Of a DNA stretch of 64,000 bases, positions 17,466-26,100 are shown piece by piece. The notes beneath the pieces were generated by a model, which was given only the letters and a program-made list of their open reading frames with translations, did not search any database and was not told the origin of the DNA. Position numbers and translations under genes: made by a program. Source of the stretch: CAYPGJ01 sp050174775 (GTDB taxonomy: Bacteria > Planctomycetota > Phycisphaerae > Phycisphaerales > UBA1924); assembly GCA_050174775.1 (NCBI GenBank), contig JBFXJP010000001.1:868001-932000 (forward strand), given 5' to 3'. The first letter of the stretch is position 1, and the number at the start of each line of letters is the position of its first letter.

Positions 17466-18434
17466 ATGAGAGCGATCGTGATGGGGATCCTGGGGACGTG
17501 CATCGTGTCTGGATCGGTCTGTGCGGGGCCCGGTGAGGGCACGGGGGCGAGCGTGACGACGCAGGACACGGGGGCACAGAACGCCGAGGCCCGGGCGGCT
17601 CACCTGCGTGCGCTGCGGGAGCTGGAGCGGTCCCTGAACGCGATCCGCGCGCGGCACTTCGGGACGGTTCGTGTGGCGGACCTGCGCAAGGAGGGGATGC
17701 GGAGGGTGCGCGAGACGCTGGACGGCTTCGCGCAGCCGCTGCCCGGGGAGGCGCTGTCAGCCGTGGTGGACGTATTCGAGCGCGAGGCGGACGACGTGCG
17801 GCTGGGGCTGCTGACGTACATCGCGGAGCAGGGCTCGCACGACGGGGACGCGACGCTGGCGTGGCTGGCGTGTTTCGACAAGCACGACGTGGTGCGCGAG
17901 AGCGCGATGGGGCTCCTCGTGGATGCGGCGCATTCGCGCGGGGTGGCGTACGGCGCGAAGTTGGCGCTGGACCGGGGCTTGCGGAGCGGGAACGACGCGC
18001 ACGCCGCGGCGAGCGCGCGGGTGATCGAGGCGTTGGGGCTGATCGAGGCGATCCCGCTGCTCATCAGCGCGCAGGTGGGGACGGGGAGCGCGACGGCCGA
18101 GCCCAGGGGCGTGCGGGCGTACATCCTGGTGGGTCAGCAGCAGACGTTCGTGTCGGGGCTGACGCCTGTCGTGGGGAACGGGAGCGTGGCGTTCCAGCCC
18201 GAGATGTCGACGCTGACGACGGGGTCGCTGCTGGTGGTGCGTGACTCGATGGTGACCTCGTACCGCACGGAGGTGCACGACGTGCTGGTGCGGATGACGT
18301 CGAGCGCGTGGGGGAAGTCGACGGCGTATCTGGGGTGGGACGTGGAGGCGTGGCGACGGTGGCACGCTGAGTTGTTCGTGCCGCATCTGGAGGCGGTGGA
18401 ATTGGCGGGGATGTTGGGGCCGCGGCTGGAGTGA
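17466..18434 (+). CDS. Secreted HEAT-repeat-like protein of unknown function
   Basis: This 322-aa protein has a signal peptide that ends near SVCAG. The middle has helical repeat character (LSAVVDVFEREADDVRLGLLTYIAEQG, then a further repeat), consistent with HEAT-like repeats of about residues 95-200. The C-terminal 100 residues include an isolated beta-rich stretch (ILVGQQQTFVSGLTPVVGNG) and a WGKSTAYLGWDVEAW segment. It is convergent with the CbpA-like J-protein gene; the stops are 1 bp apart. No function can be assigned. Confidence 0.65.
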   Translation: MRAIVMGILGTCIVSGSVCAGPGEGTGASVTTQDTGAQNAEARAAHLRALRELERSLNAIRARHFGTVRVADLRKEGMRRVRETLDGFAQPLPGEALSAVVDVFEREADDVRLGLLTYIAEQGSHDGDATLAWLACFDKHDVVRESAMGLLVDAAHSRGVAYGAKLALDRGLRSGNDAHAAASARVIEALGLIEAIPLLISAQVGTGSATAEPRGVRAYILVGQQQTFVSGLTPVVGNGSVAFQPEMSTLTTGSLLVVRDSMVTSYRTEVHDVLVRMTSSAWGKSTAYLGWDVEAWRRWHAELFVPHLEAVELAGMLGPRLE

Positions 18435-18435
18435 G

Positions 18436-19404
18436 TCAGCGGCGCGCGGGGGGGATGCGCGAGGCAAGATCGCGGAGGAGTTCGCGGTCGGCCTCCGCGA
18501 GTTCGTCGGGCTTGGGCGGGATGATGCGGACGACGGCGTAGAAGTCACCGCGTTTGGGAGCTGCGCCGGAGCGGCCGTCGGACTCGAAGCCTCGCGCGCG
18601 GATGCGGAGCTTGGCGCCGCTGGGCGTGCCGGGGGGCGCGGTGATCTGCGCGGTTTCGCGGCCGTCGGGGGGGAGGGGGACCGCAACCTTGGCGCCGAGC
18701 GTGGCTTCGACGATGGTGAGCGGGACGTCGGTGAGGACGTCGAGGCCTTCGCGTCGGAAGGTGGGATGCGGGAGGAGACGGACGGTGAGGATGAGATCGC
18801 CGGTGGCGCCGCCACGTCCGCGGTGCCCCTTGCCGCGGAGACGGAGCTTGGCGCCGGAGTCGACGCCGCGCGGGATGTTGACGTCGATGGTTTCCTCGTC
18901 GCCTCCGCGTGTGAGTCGGAGGGTGACGGCGCCGCCCTCGTAGGCGGTTTCGAAGGGGACATCGACTTCGTGGTGGAGGTCTGCGCCTTTGGGGCGTGCG
19001 CGGGTGCGCGGGGGTTCGCGTTCGGCGCCCCGGGAGGCGCGCGAGCCGGCGAAGAACTCCTCGAAGATGGAGCCGATGTCCTCGGGGTCGAAGTTCACAT
19101 TGCCGGGGGTGCCGCCGATGTTGCTCCAGGTATAGGTGCCGCGGGGCGGGGCGCCGGTGGGTCGGGCGTGGGCGCCGGAGGCGTAGGCGCTGTGGCCGAC
19201 ACGGTCGTAGGTGGCGCGCTTCTCGGGGTCGGAGAGGACGTCGTACGCCTCCTGGACCTCGGCGAATTTGGCCGCGGCGTCGGGGGCCTTGTTGATGTCG
19301 GGGTGGAGCTCGCGGGCGAGCTTGCGGTGCGCGGAGCGGATCTGGTCCGCGGTGGCGTCGCGGGAGACGGAGAGGACCTCGTAGTAGTCGCGTTTTCGCG
19401 CCAT
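18436..19404 (-). CDS. CbpA/DnaJ-like J-domain co-chaperone
   Basis: This 322-aa protein has an N-terminal J domain with YYEVLSVSRDATADQIRSA and the HPD motif at residues 34-36. A Gly-rich linker follows, then two DnaJ C-terminal beta domains (EVDVPFETAYEGGAVTLRL, IPRGVDSGAKLRLRGKG). The zinc-finger CxxCxGxG repeats of full DnaJ are absent, as in CbpA. It should stimulate DnaK ATPase and bind client proteins. The start MARKRDYYEV at 19404 fits the family. Confidence 0.9.
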   Translation of the reverse strand: MARKRDYYEVLSVSRDATADQIRSAHRKLARELHPDINKAPDAAAKFAEVQEAYDVLSDPEKRATYDRVGHSAYASGAHARPTGAPPRGTYTWSNIGGTPGNVNFDPEDIGSIFEEFFAGSRASRGAEREPPRTRARPKGADLHHEVDVPFETAYEGGAVTLRLTRGGDEETIDVNIPRGVDSGAKLRLRGKGHRGRGGATGDLILTVRLLPHPTFRREGLDVLTDVPLTIVEATLGAKVAVPLPPDGRETAQITAPPGTPSGAKLRIRARGFESDGRSGAAPKRGDFYAVVRIIPPKPDELAEADRELLRDLASRIPPARR

Positions 19405-19463
19405 CCTTGTGTGTGCGTGAGACGATCGAGTGCGGGCGGATTGTATGGCGTGAGGGCCGGGGG

Positions 19464-20228
19464 CTATGGGATGGCGGGGGGCGTCCAGGCGTGGAGCGCG
19501 GCGTAGACGGCGGCGGTGTGATCGGGGAGGCCCCGGACGTCGAGGATGACGTGGTGACGGAAGGAGCCGGTGAGGAGGGCGACGGAGTAGGCGAGGACGT
19601 CGAGGCGGGCGCCTGGGGCGGAGACGGGGAGACGGCCGAAAGGCCCGGCGTCGGAGAGGCGCGCGCTCGCGAGACAAGAGGCGGTGAGGAGGGAGGAGGC
19701 TTCCTTCGTGGGGTCGGCGTTGGCGATGAGGAGCGCGGCGGGGTCGATGCCGGTGTCGATGGAGGGCGCGTGGGGTGGGGAGGGGGCGGGCCAGGCGTGA
19801 TCGGCGAGGTGGGCGCCGGCTTGTTCTGCGGCGAGCGCGATGGCGGGCGCGGCGCCTTGGAGGGGCTTGGACGGGAGCACGAGCGAGACGAGGGCGCGGC
19901 CGGCGGCGTGCCGTGCGAGATCGCCCGCGAGTGCGCACGCGGCGGAGGTGGCGTCCACGGCGCGATCAACCTTGGAGGGGTCGGCAAAGTGCTCGGGAGG
20001 AATCCAGAGATCGAGCCCTGCGAAGACGAGCCCTGCGCGGCGCAGAAGTGAGGCAAGGTCGCGCCGGGCCGAGGCGTCGAGCGCTCGCGGCCGCAGTTCC
20101 GGGTGCGTGGCATCGAGGGCGACGGCGCGCGGGCCGAGGGAGGGGACGGTGTCGATGAGCGCGCGGGCGCCTCGGGGAGTGGGAATGCCTGCGAGGGAGA
20201 GCGCGAGTGGTGGCGGCTGGGGGAGCAC
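19464..20228 (-). CDS. Xylose-isomerase-like TIM-barrel protein, possibly degenerate
   Basis: About 254 aa from a GTG start at 20228. It has the pattern LALSLAGIPTPRGARALIDTVPSLGPRAVALDATHPELRP, then a repeated SLLRRAGLVFAGLDLWIPPEHFADPSKVDRAVDAT segment. This is like sugar-phosphate isomerase/epimerase TIM barrels. The characteristic metal-ligand Glu/His/Asp set is not obvious, so it may be a non-catalytic or altered member. The start is uncertain: a longer version would overlap the divergent endonuclease III gene. Confidence 0.6.
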   Translation of the reverse strand: MLPQPPPLALSLAGIPTPRGARALIDTVPSLGPRAVALDATHPELRPRALDASARRDLASLLRRAGLVFAGLDLWIPPEHFADPSKVDRAVDATSAACALAGDLARHAAGRALVSLVLPSKPLQGAAPAIALAAEQAGAHLADHAWPAPSPPHAPSIDTGIDPAALLIANADPTKEASSLLTASCLASARLSDAGPFGRLPVSAPGARLDVLAYSVALLTGSFRHHVILDVRGLPDHTAAVYAALHAWTPPAIP

Positions 20229-20275
20229 GGGCAGGGTTGTACCACCGACGGGTCGGGGAGGTGTAGGATCGGGGC

Positions 20276-21103
20276 GTGGCGAAGAAGACGACGAAGAAGA
20301 AGGCGGGGAAGAAGGTCGGCGCGACGCGGAAGAAGCCCGCTGCTGCAAAGGGCGCAGGGGGTGGGCTTGCACTGCCGAGCGTGAGCGCGGCGGAGAAGCG
20401 TCGCGCGATGGAGATCCTCAAGGCGCTGCGGGAGCGGTATCCGGGTGCGAAGTGCGCGCTCGAGCACGAGAGCCCGCACGAGCTGCTGATCGCCACGATT
20501 CTGAGTGCGCAGTGCACGGACGCGGCCGTGAACCGCGCGACTCCGGCGCTGTTTCGGCGGTTTCCGGCACCGAAAGACTTCGCGGAGTCGTCTCCTGAGG
20601 AGATCGAGCCGTACGTGAAGTCGCTGGGGTTTTTCCGCAACAAGGCGAAGGCGCTGCACTCCTCGATGCACGACGTGGTGCATCGGTTCGGCGGCAAGGT
20701 GCCGAGGACCATGGAGGAGCTGCTGACGCTGCAGGGGGTGGCGCGGAAGACGGCGAACGTTGTGCTGGGGAACGCGTTCGGGGTAAACGTTGGGGTGGTG
20801 GTGGACACGCACGTGCAGCGGCTCTCGGGGCGGCTCGGGCTGGCGCCGGAGGGAGCCACGGTCGCGGCCATCGAGAAGCGTCTGATGGCGCTCTTCCCGC
20901 GGGAATCGTGGACGGAGCTGAGCCACCTGCTGATCTCGCACGGGCGGGCTGTGTGCAAGGCCCGGGGGGGGACGTGCGCGACGGACGCGATCTGCAAGCG
21001 GTTCTGCTCGAACTCGAAGGGCGCGGCTGCCGCATCCAAGCCGGGCTCAGGGCGGCGCGGCGGCGCGAAAGCCAAGGGTCGAAAAACCGCCGTTTCGGGG
21101 TAA
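20276..21103 (+). CDS. nth: Endonuclease III with unusual tails and FeS spacing
   Basis: This 275-aa protein has the HhH LQGVARKTANVVL with the lyase lysine K158, and the active-site Asp D177 in VVDTHVQRL. It removes oxidised pyrimidines and cleaves abasic sites. The core matches Nth (about 210 aa), but an N-terminal lysine/alanine-rich extension of about 35 residues and a basic C-terminal tail (residues 245-275) are added. The FeS cysteines are C227-x6-C234-x5-C240-x3-C244, not the usual C-x6-C-x2-C-x5-C. It starts at a GTG with GGGAGG nearby and is followed by a TPR gene. Confidence 0.9.
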   Translation: MAKKTTKKKAGKKVGATRKKPAAAKGAGGGLALPSVSAAEKRRAMEILKALRERYPGAKCALEHESPHELLIATILSAQCTDAAVNRATPALFRRFPAPKDFAESSPEEIEPYVKSLGFFRNKAKALHSSMHDVVHRFGGKVPRTMEELLTLQGVARKTANVVLGNAFGVNVGVVVDTHVQRLSGRLGLAPEGATVAAIEKRLMALFPRESWTELSHLLISHGRAVCKARGGTCATDAICKRFCSNSKGAAAASKPGSGRRGGAKAKGRKTAVSG

Positions 21104-21112
21104 ACTTCCGGC

Positions 21113-21424
21113 ATGTCCCGGATGGAGCAATTGCAGCGTCTGCTTGCGGCTGACGATGCCGACGCGGACCTGCATTACATGATCGCGCAGGAGCACTCCG
21201 GGGCCGGGGAGACCGAGCGGGCGATCAGTCATTATGACCGGTGTCTGACGCTGGACCCGGGCTATCTCTACGCGCATTATCACAAGGCTCGCGCGCTGGA
21301 GGGAGCGGGGCGCGTGGATGAGGCGATCGTGACGCTGCGTGTCGGGCTTGCGGCCGCGAAGGAGCGGCGGGACACGAAGGCGTCGGGCGAGATGCGGTCA
21401 TACCTCGAGTCTTTGGAGGGCTAA
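21113..21424 (+). CDS. Small TPR protein
   Basis: This 103-aa protein has helical repeats of TPR type: DADLHYMIAQEHSGAGETERAI, DPGYLYAHYHKARALEGAGRVDEAI and a final helix. Only about two and a half repeats are present. It begins 9 bp after the nth stop and ends 2 bp before the recX GTG start. It is probably a protein-interaction module; its partner is unknown. Confidence 0.7.
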   Translation: MSRMEQLQRLLAADDADADLHYMIAQEHSGAGETERAISHYDRCLTLDPGYLYAHYHKARALEGAGRVDEAIVTLRVGLAAAKERRDTKASGEMRSYLESLEG

Positions 21425-21426
21425 GG

Positions 21427-22170
21427 GTGGAGCCGGCACAACGGAGCGAGTCACGGACGGACGGCATGTTCCTCGAGGAGGGAGCGGGCGGCGCGCCTGG
21501 CGCGAGCCCGACCATCGGCGAGTTGCGGCCGTTGACGTCGAAGCGCGGGCACGTGTCGGTGCGCGTGGGCGGGCTGCGGGTCGGGACGTTGCGCGAATCG
21601 ACGGTGGCTGCGCTCGGGCTGCACGTGGGGCAGGAATGGACGGCGCACCTTGCGGTGCTGGTGGCCGCGGGAGAGCGGGCGGACCGCGCCCAGCGGGAGG
21701 GTGAGCGGTTTCTCGCGCGCCGGATGCGGTCCGAGAGCGTGGTGCGGGCGCACCTGCGGGCCAAGGGGCACGATGAGGAGGCAACGTCTGAGGCCGTGGC
21801 TCGGCTCCGGGAGTCCGGCGCGATCGACGATGGCGCGCTCGCGGTGGCGATTGCGCGGAGCGCGACGCGGCGCGGGCCTGCATCGGAGCGGACGATTCTG
21901 GAGAAGGGCGAGCAGGCAGGCTTGTCCGCGGAGCAGATCCGACGGGCGCTGGACGCGCGGCGCGCGATGGCGGGTGGGGACGAGGACAGCGCGGTGCGCG
22001 TGGTGCGGGAGAAGCTGCCGGGATGGCTGGAGTCGCACGGCCCCGAGGCGGGCACGCGGCGGGCGTTGGCCCTCCTTGCCCGCAAAGGCTACGAGCGTGA
22101 GGACGCGGAGCGGGCGGTGCGTGTGGTGCTCAAGGAGCGGGGCGAACCGGCGCCTGAAGAATGGGCGTGA
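21427..22170 (+). CDS. recX: RecX regulatory protein
   Basis: This 247-aa protein has three-helix repeats of the RecX family, including RRMRSESVVRAHLRAKGHDEE, VARLRESGAIDDGALAVA and ALLARKGYEREDAERAVR. RecX inhibits RecA filament growth. The N-terminal 40 residues are extra and not conserved in the family. No recA gene lies nearby. The GTG at 21427 is used; an ATG at 21466 is a second choice. Confidence 0.82.
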   Translation: MEPAQRSESRTDGMFLEEGAGGAPGASPTIGELRPLTSKRGHVSVRVGGLRVGTLRESTVAALGLHVGQEWTAHLAVLVAAGERADRAQREGERFLARRMRSESVVRAHLRAKGHDEEATSEAVARLRESGAIDDGALAVAIARSATRRGPASERTILEKGEQAGLSAEQIRRALDARRAMAGGDEDSAVRVVREKLPGWLESHGPEAGTRRALALLARKGYEREDAERAVRVVLKERGEPAPEEWA

Positions 22171-22208
22171 GGGAGCGGGTCGCGCACTCGACCGCTACCA
22201 TTTCCCGC

Positions 22209-22754
22209 ATGACGACCCTGCGCACGCTGACACGGAGCGCCGTATCACCGGCTGTGCTGATCCTGCTCGGCGCGTGTTCGAGCGCGCGGAACGATCGTGT
22301 AGCGGTCGGGGAGGAGACGCTGCCCGCGTTTGCCGCGACCCATGAGGCGCGGACGGACGACGCGCCCTCAGCGGGAATCATGTCGCGCTCGGGGTGGGGT
22401 GAGGTGGTGTTCGACGTGCCGGTGGACGGGACGATTCACCAGCCGACGTATCGGCTCGGGTCGTGCCTGCCGGACCGCTCCCCCACTGCTCGACAGCGCG
22501 GCGCGTACCCGACGCACGACAGCGCGTTGGACACCGAGGGGGATGCGGGGGCGCGTGTGCTCGAGATGTTCGCGGCTCCGCTGGGGGCCGCCCTGGAGAT
22601 CGTGCTGTTCCCGATCCACGCGGTGATGCAGCCGATGTGGAGCGAGACGGCGAGCCCGGCGCAGGCCTACGAGCGGGCGCGCTCTCACGAGAACCCGGTG
22701 CGGGGCGCGGGCGCGCACTGCCCGTTGTGCCCGAAGCCGGAGCGCGGGTCATGA
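22209..22754 (+). CDS. Putative lipoprotein of unknown function
   Basis: This 181-aa protein starts MTTLRTLTRSAV and has a clear lipobox LGAC. It ends in a Cys-x2-Cys pair (HCPLCPKPERGS), which may bind metal or form a disulfide. It contains a hydrophobic segment, PLGAALEIVLFPIHAVM, and an acidic stretch, but I recognise no family. It overlaps the rhodanese gene by ATGA, so the two are co-translated. Confidence 0.6.
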   Translation: MTTLRTLTRSAVSPAVLILLGACSSARNDRVAVGEETLPAFAATHEARTDDAPSAGIMSRSGWGEVVFDVPVDGTIHQPTYRLGSCLPDRSPTARQRGAYPTHDSALDTEGDAGARVLEMFAAPLGAALEIVLFPIHAVMQPMWSETASPAQAYERARSHENPVRGAGAHCPLCPKPERGS

Positions 22755-23134
22755 GCGGGCTGGATGAGCGCGGCCTGCCGCGTGGGATGCTGCTGAACGA
22801 GGACTGGGAGATCACGCCGCGCGAGACGAGGGCGTTGCTGGCGGACGGGGCGCGGAACGCGCTGCTTTTGGATTGCCGCACGCAGGAGGAGTTTGCGCGG
22901 GCGCGGATCGAGGGCGCGCTGCTGGTGCCGCTGCATGAGATGGGCGAGGCGATCGAGGACCTGCGCGAGCACGCGGAGCGGACGATCGTGGTGCACTGCC
23001 ATCACGGGAGACGGTCGTTGCAGGCAGCTGCGATCCTGCGGCGCGCGGGGTTCACGGACGTGCGCTCGATGGCCGGGGGGATCGACCTGTGGTCGATCGA
23101 CATCGACCCGGGCGTGCCCCGGTATACGAAGTGA
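22751..23134 (+). CDS. Rhodanese-domain sulfurtransferase
   Basis: This 127-aa single-domain rhodanese has the catalytic loop HCHHGRRS with C83 as the persulfide-forming cysteine. The preceding LLLDCRTQEEFARARIEGALLVPL is the characteristic second half of the fold. It should move sulfane sulfur to cyanide or to a protein acceptor. ATG at 22751 overlaps the stop of the lipoprotein gene. The stop codon lies in a long hairpin shared with the convergent GspK-like gene. Confidence 0.88.
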   Translation: MSGLDERGLPRGMLLNEDWEITPRETRALLADGARNALLLDCRTQEEFARARIEGALLVPLHEMGEAIEDLREHAERTIVVHCHHGRRSLQAAAILRRAGFTDVRSMAGGIDLWSIDIDPGVPRYTK

Positions 23135-23172
23135 GCGCGCCGGGCGGCGCCTCGGCCTGCCCGGTCACTTCG
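23127..23172. terminator. Bidirectional hairpin between convergent genes
   Basis: The outer arms CGAAGTGA and TCACTTCG (8 bp) and inner arms CCGGGC and GCCCGG (6 bp) enclose a GC-rich loop. The rhodanese stop TGA (23132-23134) lies in the left arm and the GspK-like stop (23165-23167) in the right arm. No long T tract follows in either direction, so it may act as a weak or Rho-assisted bidirectional terminator. Confidence 0.5.
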
Positions 23173-26100
23173 GGAGACGCGTGAAGAGCAGCACCTTGGG
23201 CCGGTCGGTCGGGGTCTTGACGTTGGAGCGGTCGAACACGGCGAGCCAGCGCGACTCGTGGGTCGGCTCGAGCTGGTTGAGCAGCGCGGCCCGCTCGATG
23301 TTGCTTGAGGAGACGGGCACCTCGATCGCTTCGATGCGTCGCGGGTCGTAGGCTCGGACCACGAACCAGGCCGTGTAGACGTCGCTTCGGGTGGAGACGA
23401 TGTTGGAGACGGCGCGGAAGATGGCGAGGCGCTCCTCGGCGTCGTCGATGGGATCGTAGAGGCGCGAGGTTGCGCCGCCTTCCCCGCTCGGGCGGACATC
23501 GAGCACAGAGTCGACCGAGCGGACGCCCGGAGCGTTGCTGGATGTGGAGACCCCCGCGTTCGACGGGGTCACGCTCGGAGAGGCGTCGGCGAGCTCTGCG
23601 AAGGAGGCGTACTGGAGTCCGCCGGCGCTCGAGAAGGATCGCATCGTGCCGCTGAGGGGCGCGGTGAGCACGCCGTCGTTCCACTCCGCGAGGAGCGCGA
23701 GCTCCCCGGTGTAGTGGAAGCCGAGCGAGACGGGCCCGGCGCTGCCGGTGACGGGGGGCTCTCCGACGGTGCGGAGGCCGGGGTAGAAGAGTTTGTCGGA
23801 ACGCGCACGGGCGCCGGAGAATTCGCCGAAGTCGGTCGCGGCGTCGCGGTAATCGACGATGAGGGCTGCGCGGTCGAGGTTGCGCGCGACGAGCGAGGTT
23901 GCGCCGCCGGCGGTCGCGCTGAGGAGTTTGTCCGTGCCGTGGGCGCCGGCGCCGACCTCGATGTCGAACCAGGGCGAGACAAAGGGGAGCATCCGGAGCG
24001 CCTTCACGGGCGCGGTGTTGATGTTCATGCGGCCCTGCGCGAGATCGCCCGGGAGATCGAGCACCTCGAAGGCGTCGAAGGCACGGATGGCCAAGGGCAC
24101 GGCCAGCGCGTCCGGGAGGTTGGTGACGAGGCCCATGCCGGTGGAGACGGGCGCGGCAGGCGAGTTGAGGGTGTAGCGGGAGGGATCGAGCACGCCCAGA
24201 TACGGGTTGGGCGTGTTGTTCGCGCTGCCGTCGTAGGTGATTTCTGCGAGGTCGCCCAGCTGCTCGCTGATGGTGCGCCAGTAGCCGGCGCCGGCGGTGA
24301 GGTCGTACATGCCGAAGATGGCGGGCATGGCGGCGGGGACGGCTGCGCGGTCAATCCGCGGATCGGGCCCTGTGTCGGTCGCGCTGTGGAAGTACATGTG
24401 GGTGAAGGTGGAGAGAAGATGCAGTTCGCTGGTGAAGGCGAGGGCGCCGAGACGGTCCCACTCCTGCCGCTCTTCGGGTGTGGGGGAGCCCGCGGTGCGG
24501 AGGGGAGGACGGTTGGGGACGAACATCTGGAAGGCGGGGAGGCGCCGGTTCGCGGTGGCGTGATCGAAGGCTTCCTTGGTCTGGCCCAGGAGGTCCTGAA
24601 GCCCACCTGTAGCGGTAGCAAGAAGGTCCTCAGCCGCGGGAACAGGCTGCATCGGTGTCGCATCGGTCCACCAAGATTGGTGCCAGCCGCCGACCGCAGT
24701 ACCACCGCCGCCTGCGTTGCTCGGCTCCATCTTGATGACGTTCGAGCCCGCGTCTTCGATGACCCACGCCGGGAAACCGGCTGTCGACGATCCTGTTGCG
24801 CTGCCCGGCTCTGTCGGACGTCGGACGCTCGATACGGCGATCACTCGGCCGGACCACATCGTTTCGAGAGGCACACCGTTGACCGGAGGCGGCTGCGGGA
24901 TAGTAACGACGCCCGTGTACGCTGCAGGGAACACTGTCGACGTCTGGTTTCTCACCCAGATGCGATCGAGCAGGGCGTTAACGTTGTTGACGTTGGTCCA
25001 GAGCGTGACTGCGGCCACGCCTGTCTGTGCCCCGACGGGCTGCGCGATCTGTTGGAAGACCACGGGATCAAGCGGCGACACCGGCCCCGAACCGCCGGTG
25101 AGATAGAGTTCAACGCCTGTAGATGCGTTGGGGTCGAAGAGCGCGGTCGACGCGATCTGTCCCTGGATGATCGACTTCCACTCGTCTAGCACAGCCGACC
25201 AATCGGTGGACGGACTGCGTCCCACGGCTGCCCAGATGATGCGCGAGCGGCCGGGCTCGATCGTTCCCGAGAGCCCGCTGAGCTGGACATAGCCTGCCTG
25301 TGTCTGGAGGCGAATGACGTAGCTGCTCGAGCTGTTGTCGAGGTCAAGTGGCTCCGGCCATGGATTGCCGAGTTCGACGGCGATAATCGAGCCGAGCTGA
25401 CGACCGGAAGAGCTTGGGTCGATTTGCGGTGTCGTGGAGCCAGCGCCCGAGTCGTAGTACGCGAGCGTCCAGGCCTCCATGAGGAAGGGCTGGCGGTCGA
25501 GGCCGATGAGCGTGACGCCCTGATCGGGCGCGCCCATGAAGCGCGGGGGCAGGCGGACGGTGTCGGCGAGGGGCGTGGTCTGTGTCGGGTCGGCGATATC
25601 GCCGTGGGAGAAACGGACGCCGAGCGGGATGACGCCGGCCTGGAAGTAGTTCGCGGCGCTCAGCGCGGCGATGTTGGGGTAGTTCGCCGCTGTGGAGGTG
25701 TTGTGCGGGCTGGTGGGATCGATTTCGGGGATGTTGAAGAGGCGGACCACGGTGGGCGTCTCTTCGGTCGGAGTGGTGGGGTCGGGAAGCGAGTCATCCT
25801 GATAATCCGTCGCGTCGACGAGGTTCACGGCAAGGGAGGCGGCGCGGAGGATGGCGTAGGAGGCGCCGAGGTCGGCCGGGCCACCGAGCGCCTGTGAGGC
25901 CTGACCCATGGTGTAGACGGGGCTGCCGATGAGCCCGCCGTTGTTGGGCGGGACCGCTGTGGAGGAGGAGCCGCCGCCGTAGTGAAAGTCGTGACCGCGA
26001 GCGGTGGCGGCGTTGCGGGCGTCGAGGATGTCCTGGTCGGTGAGGCCGGACATGATCGGCTCGTTGGTGGCGAGCGGCGCGAGCGCCCAGGTGAACGCGC

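Noticed and set aside
18545..20941. A minus-strand open frame of about 800 codons over the J-protein, TIM-barrel and nth genes
   Set aside because: It has Pro/Arg-rich composition and no domain; real genes with strong motifs occupy other frames.
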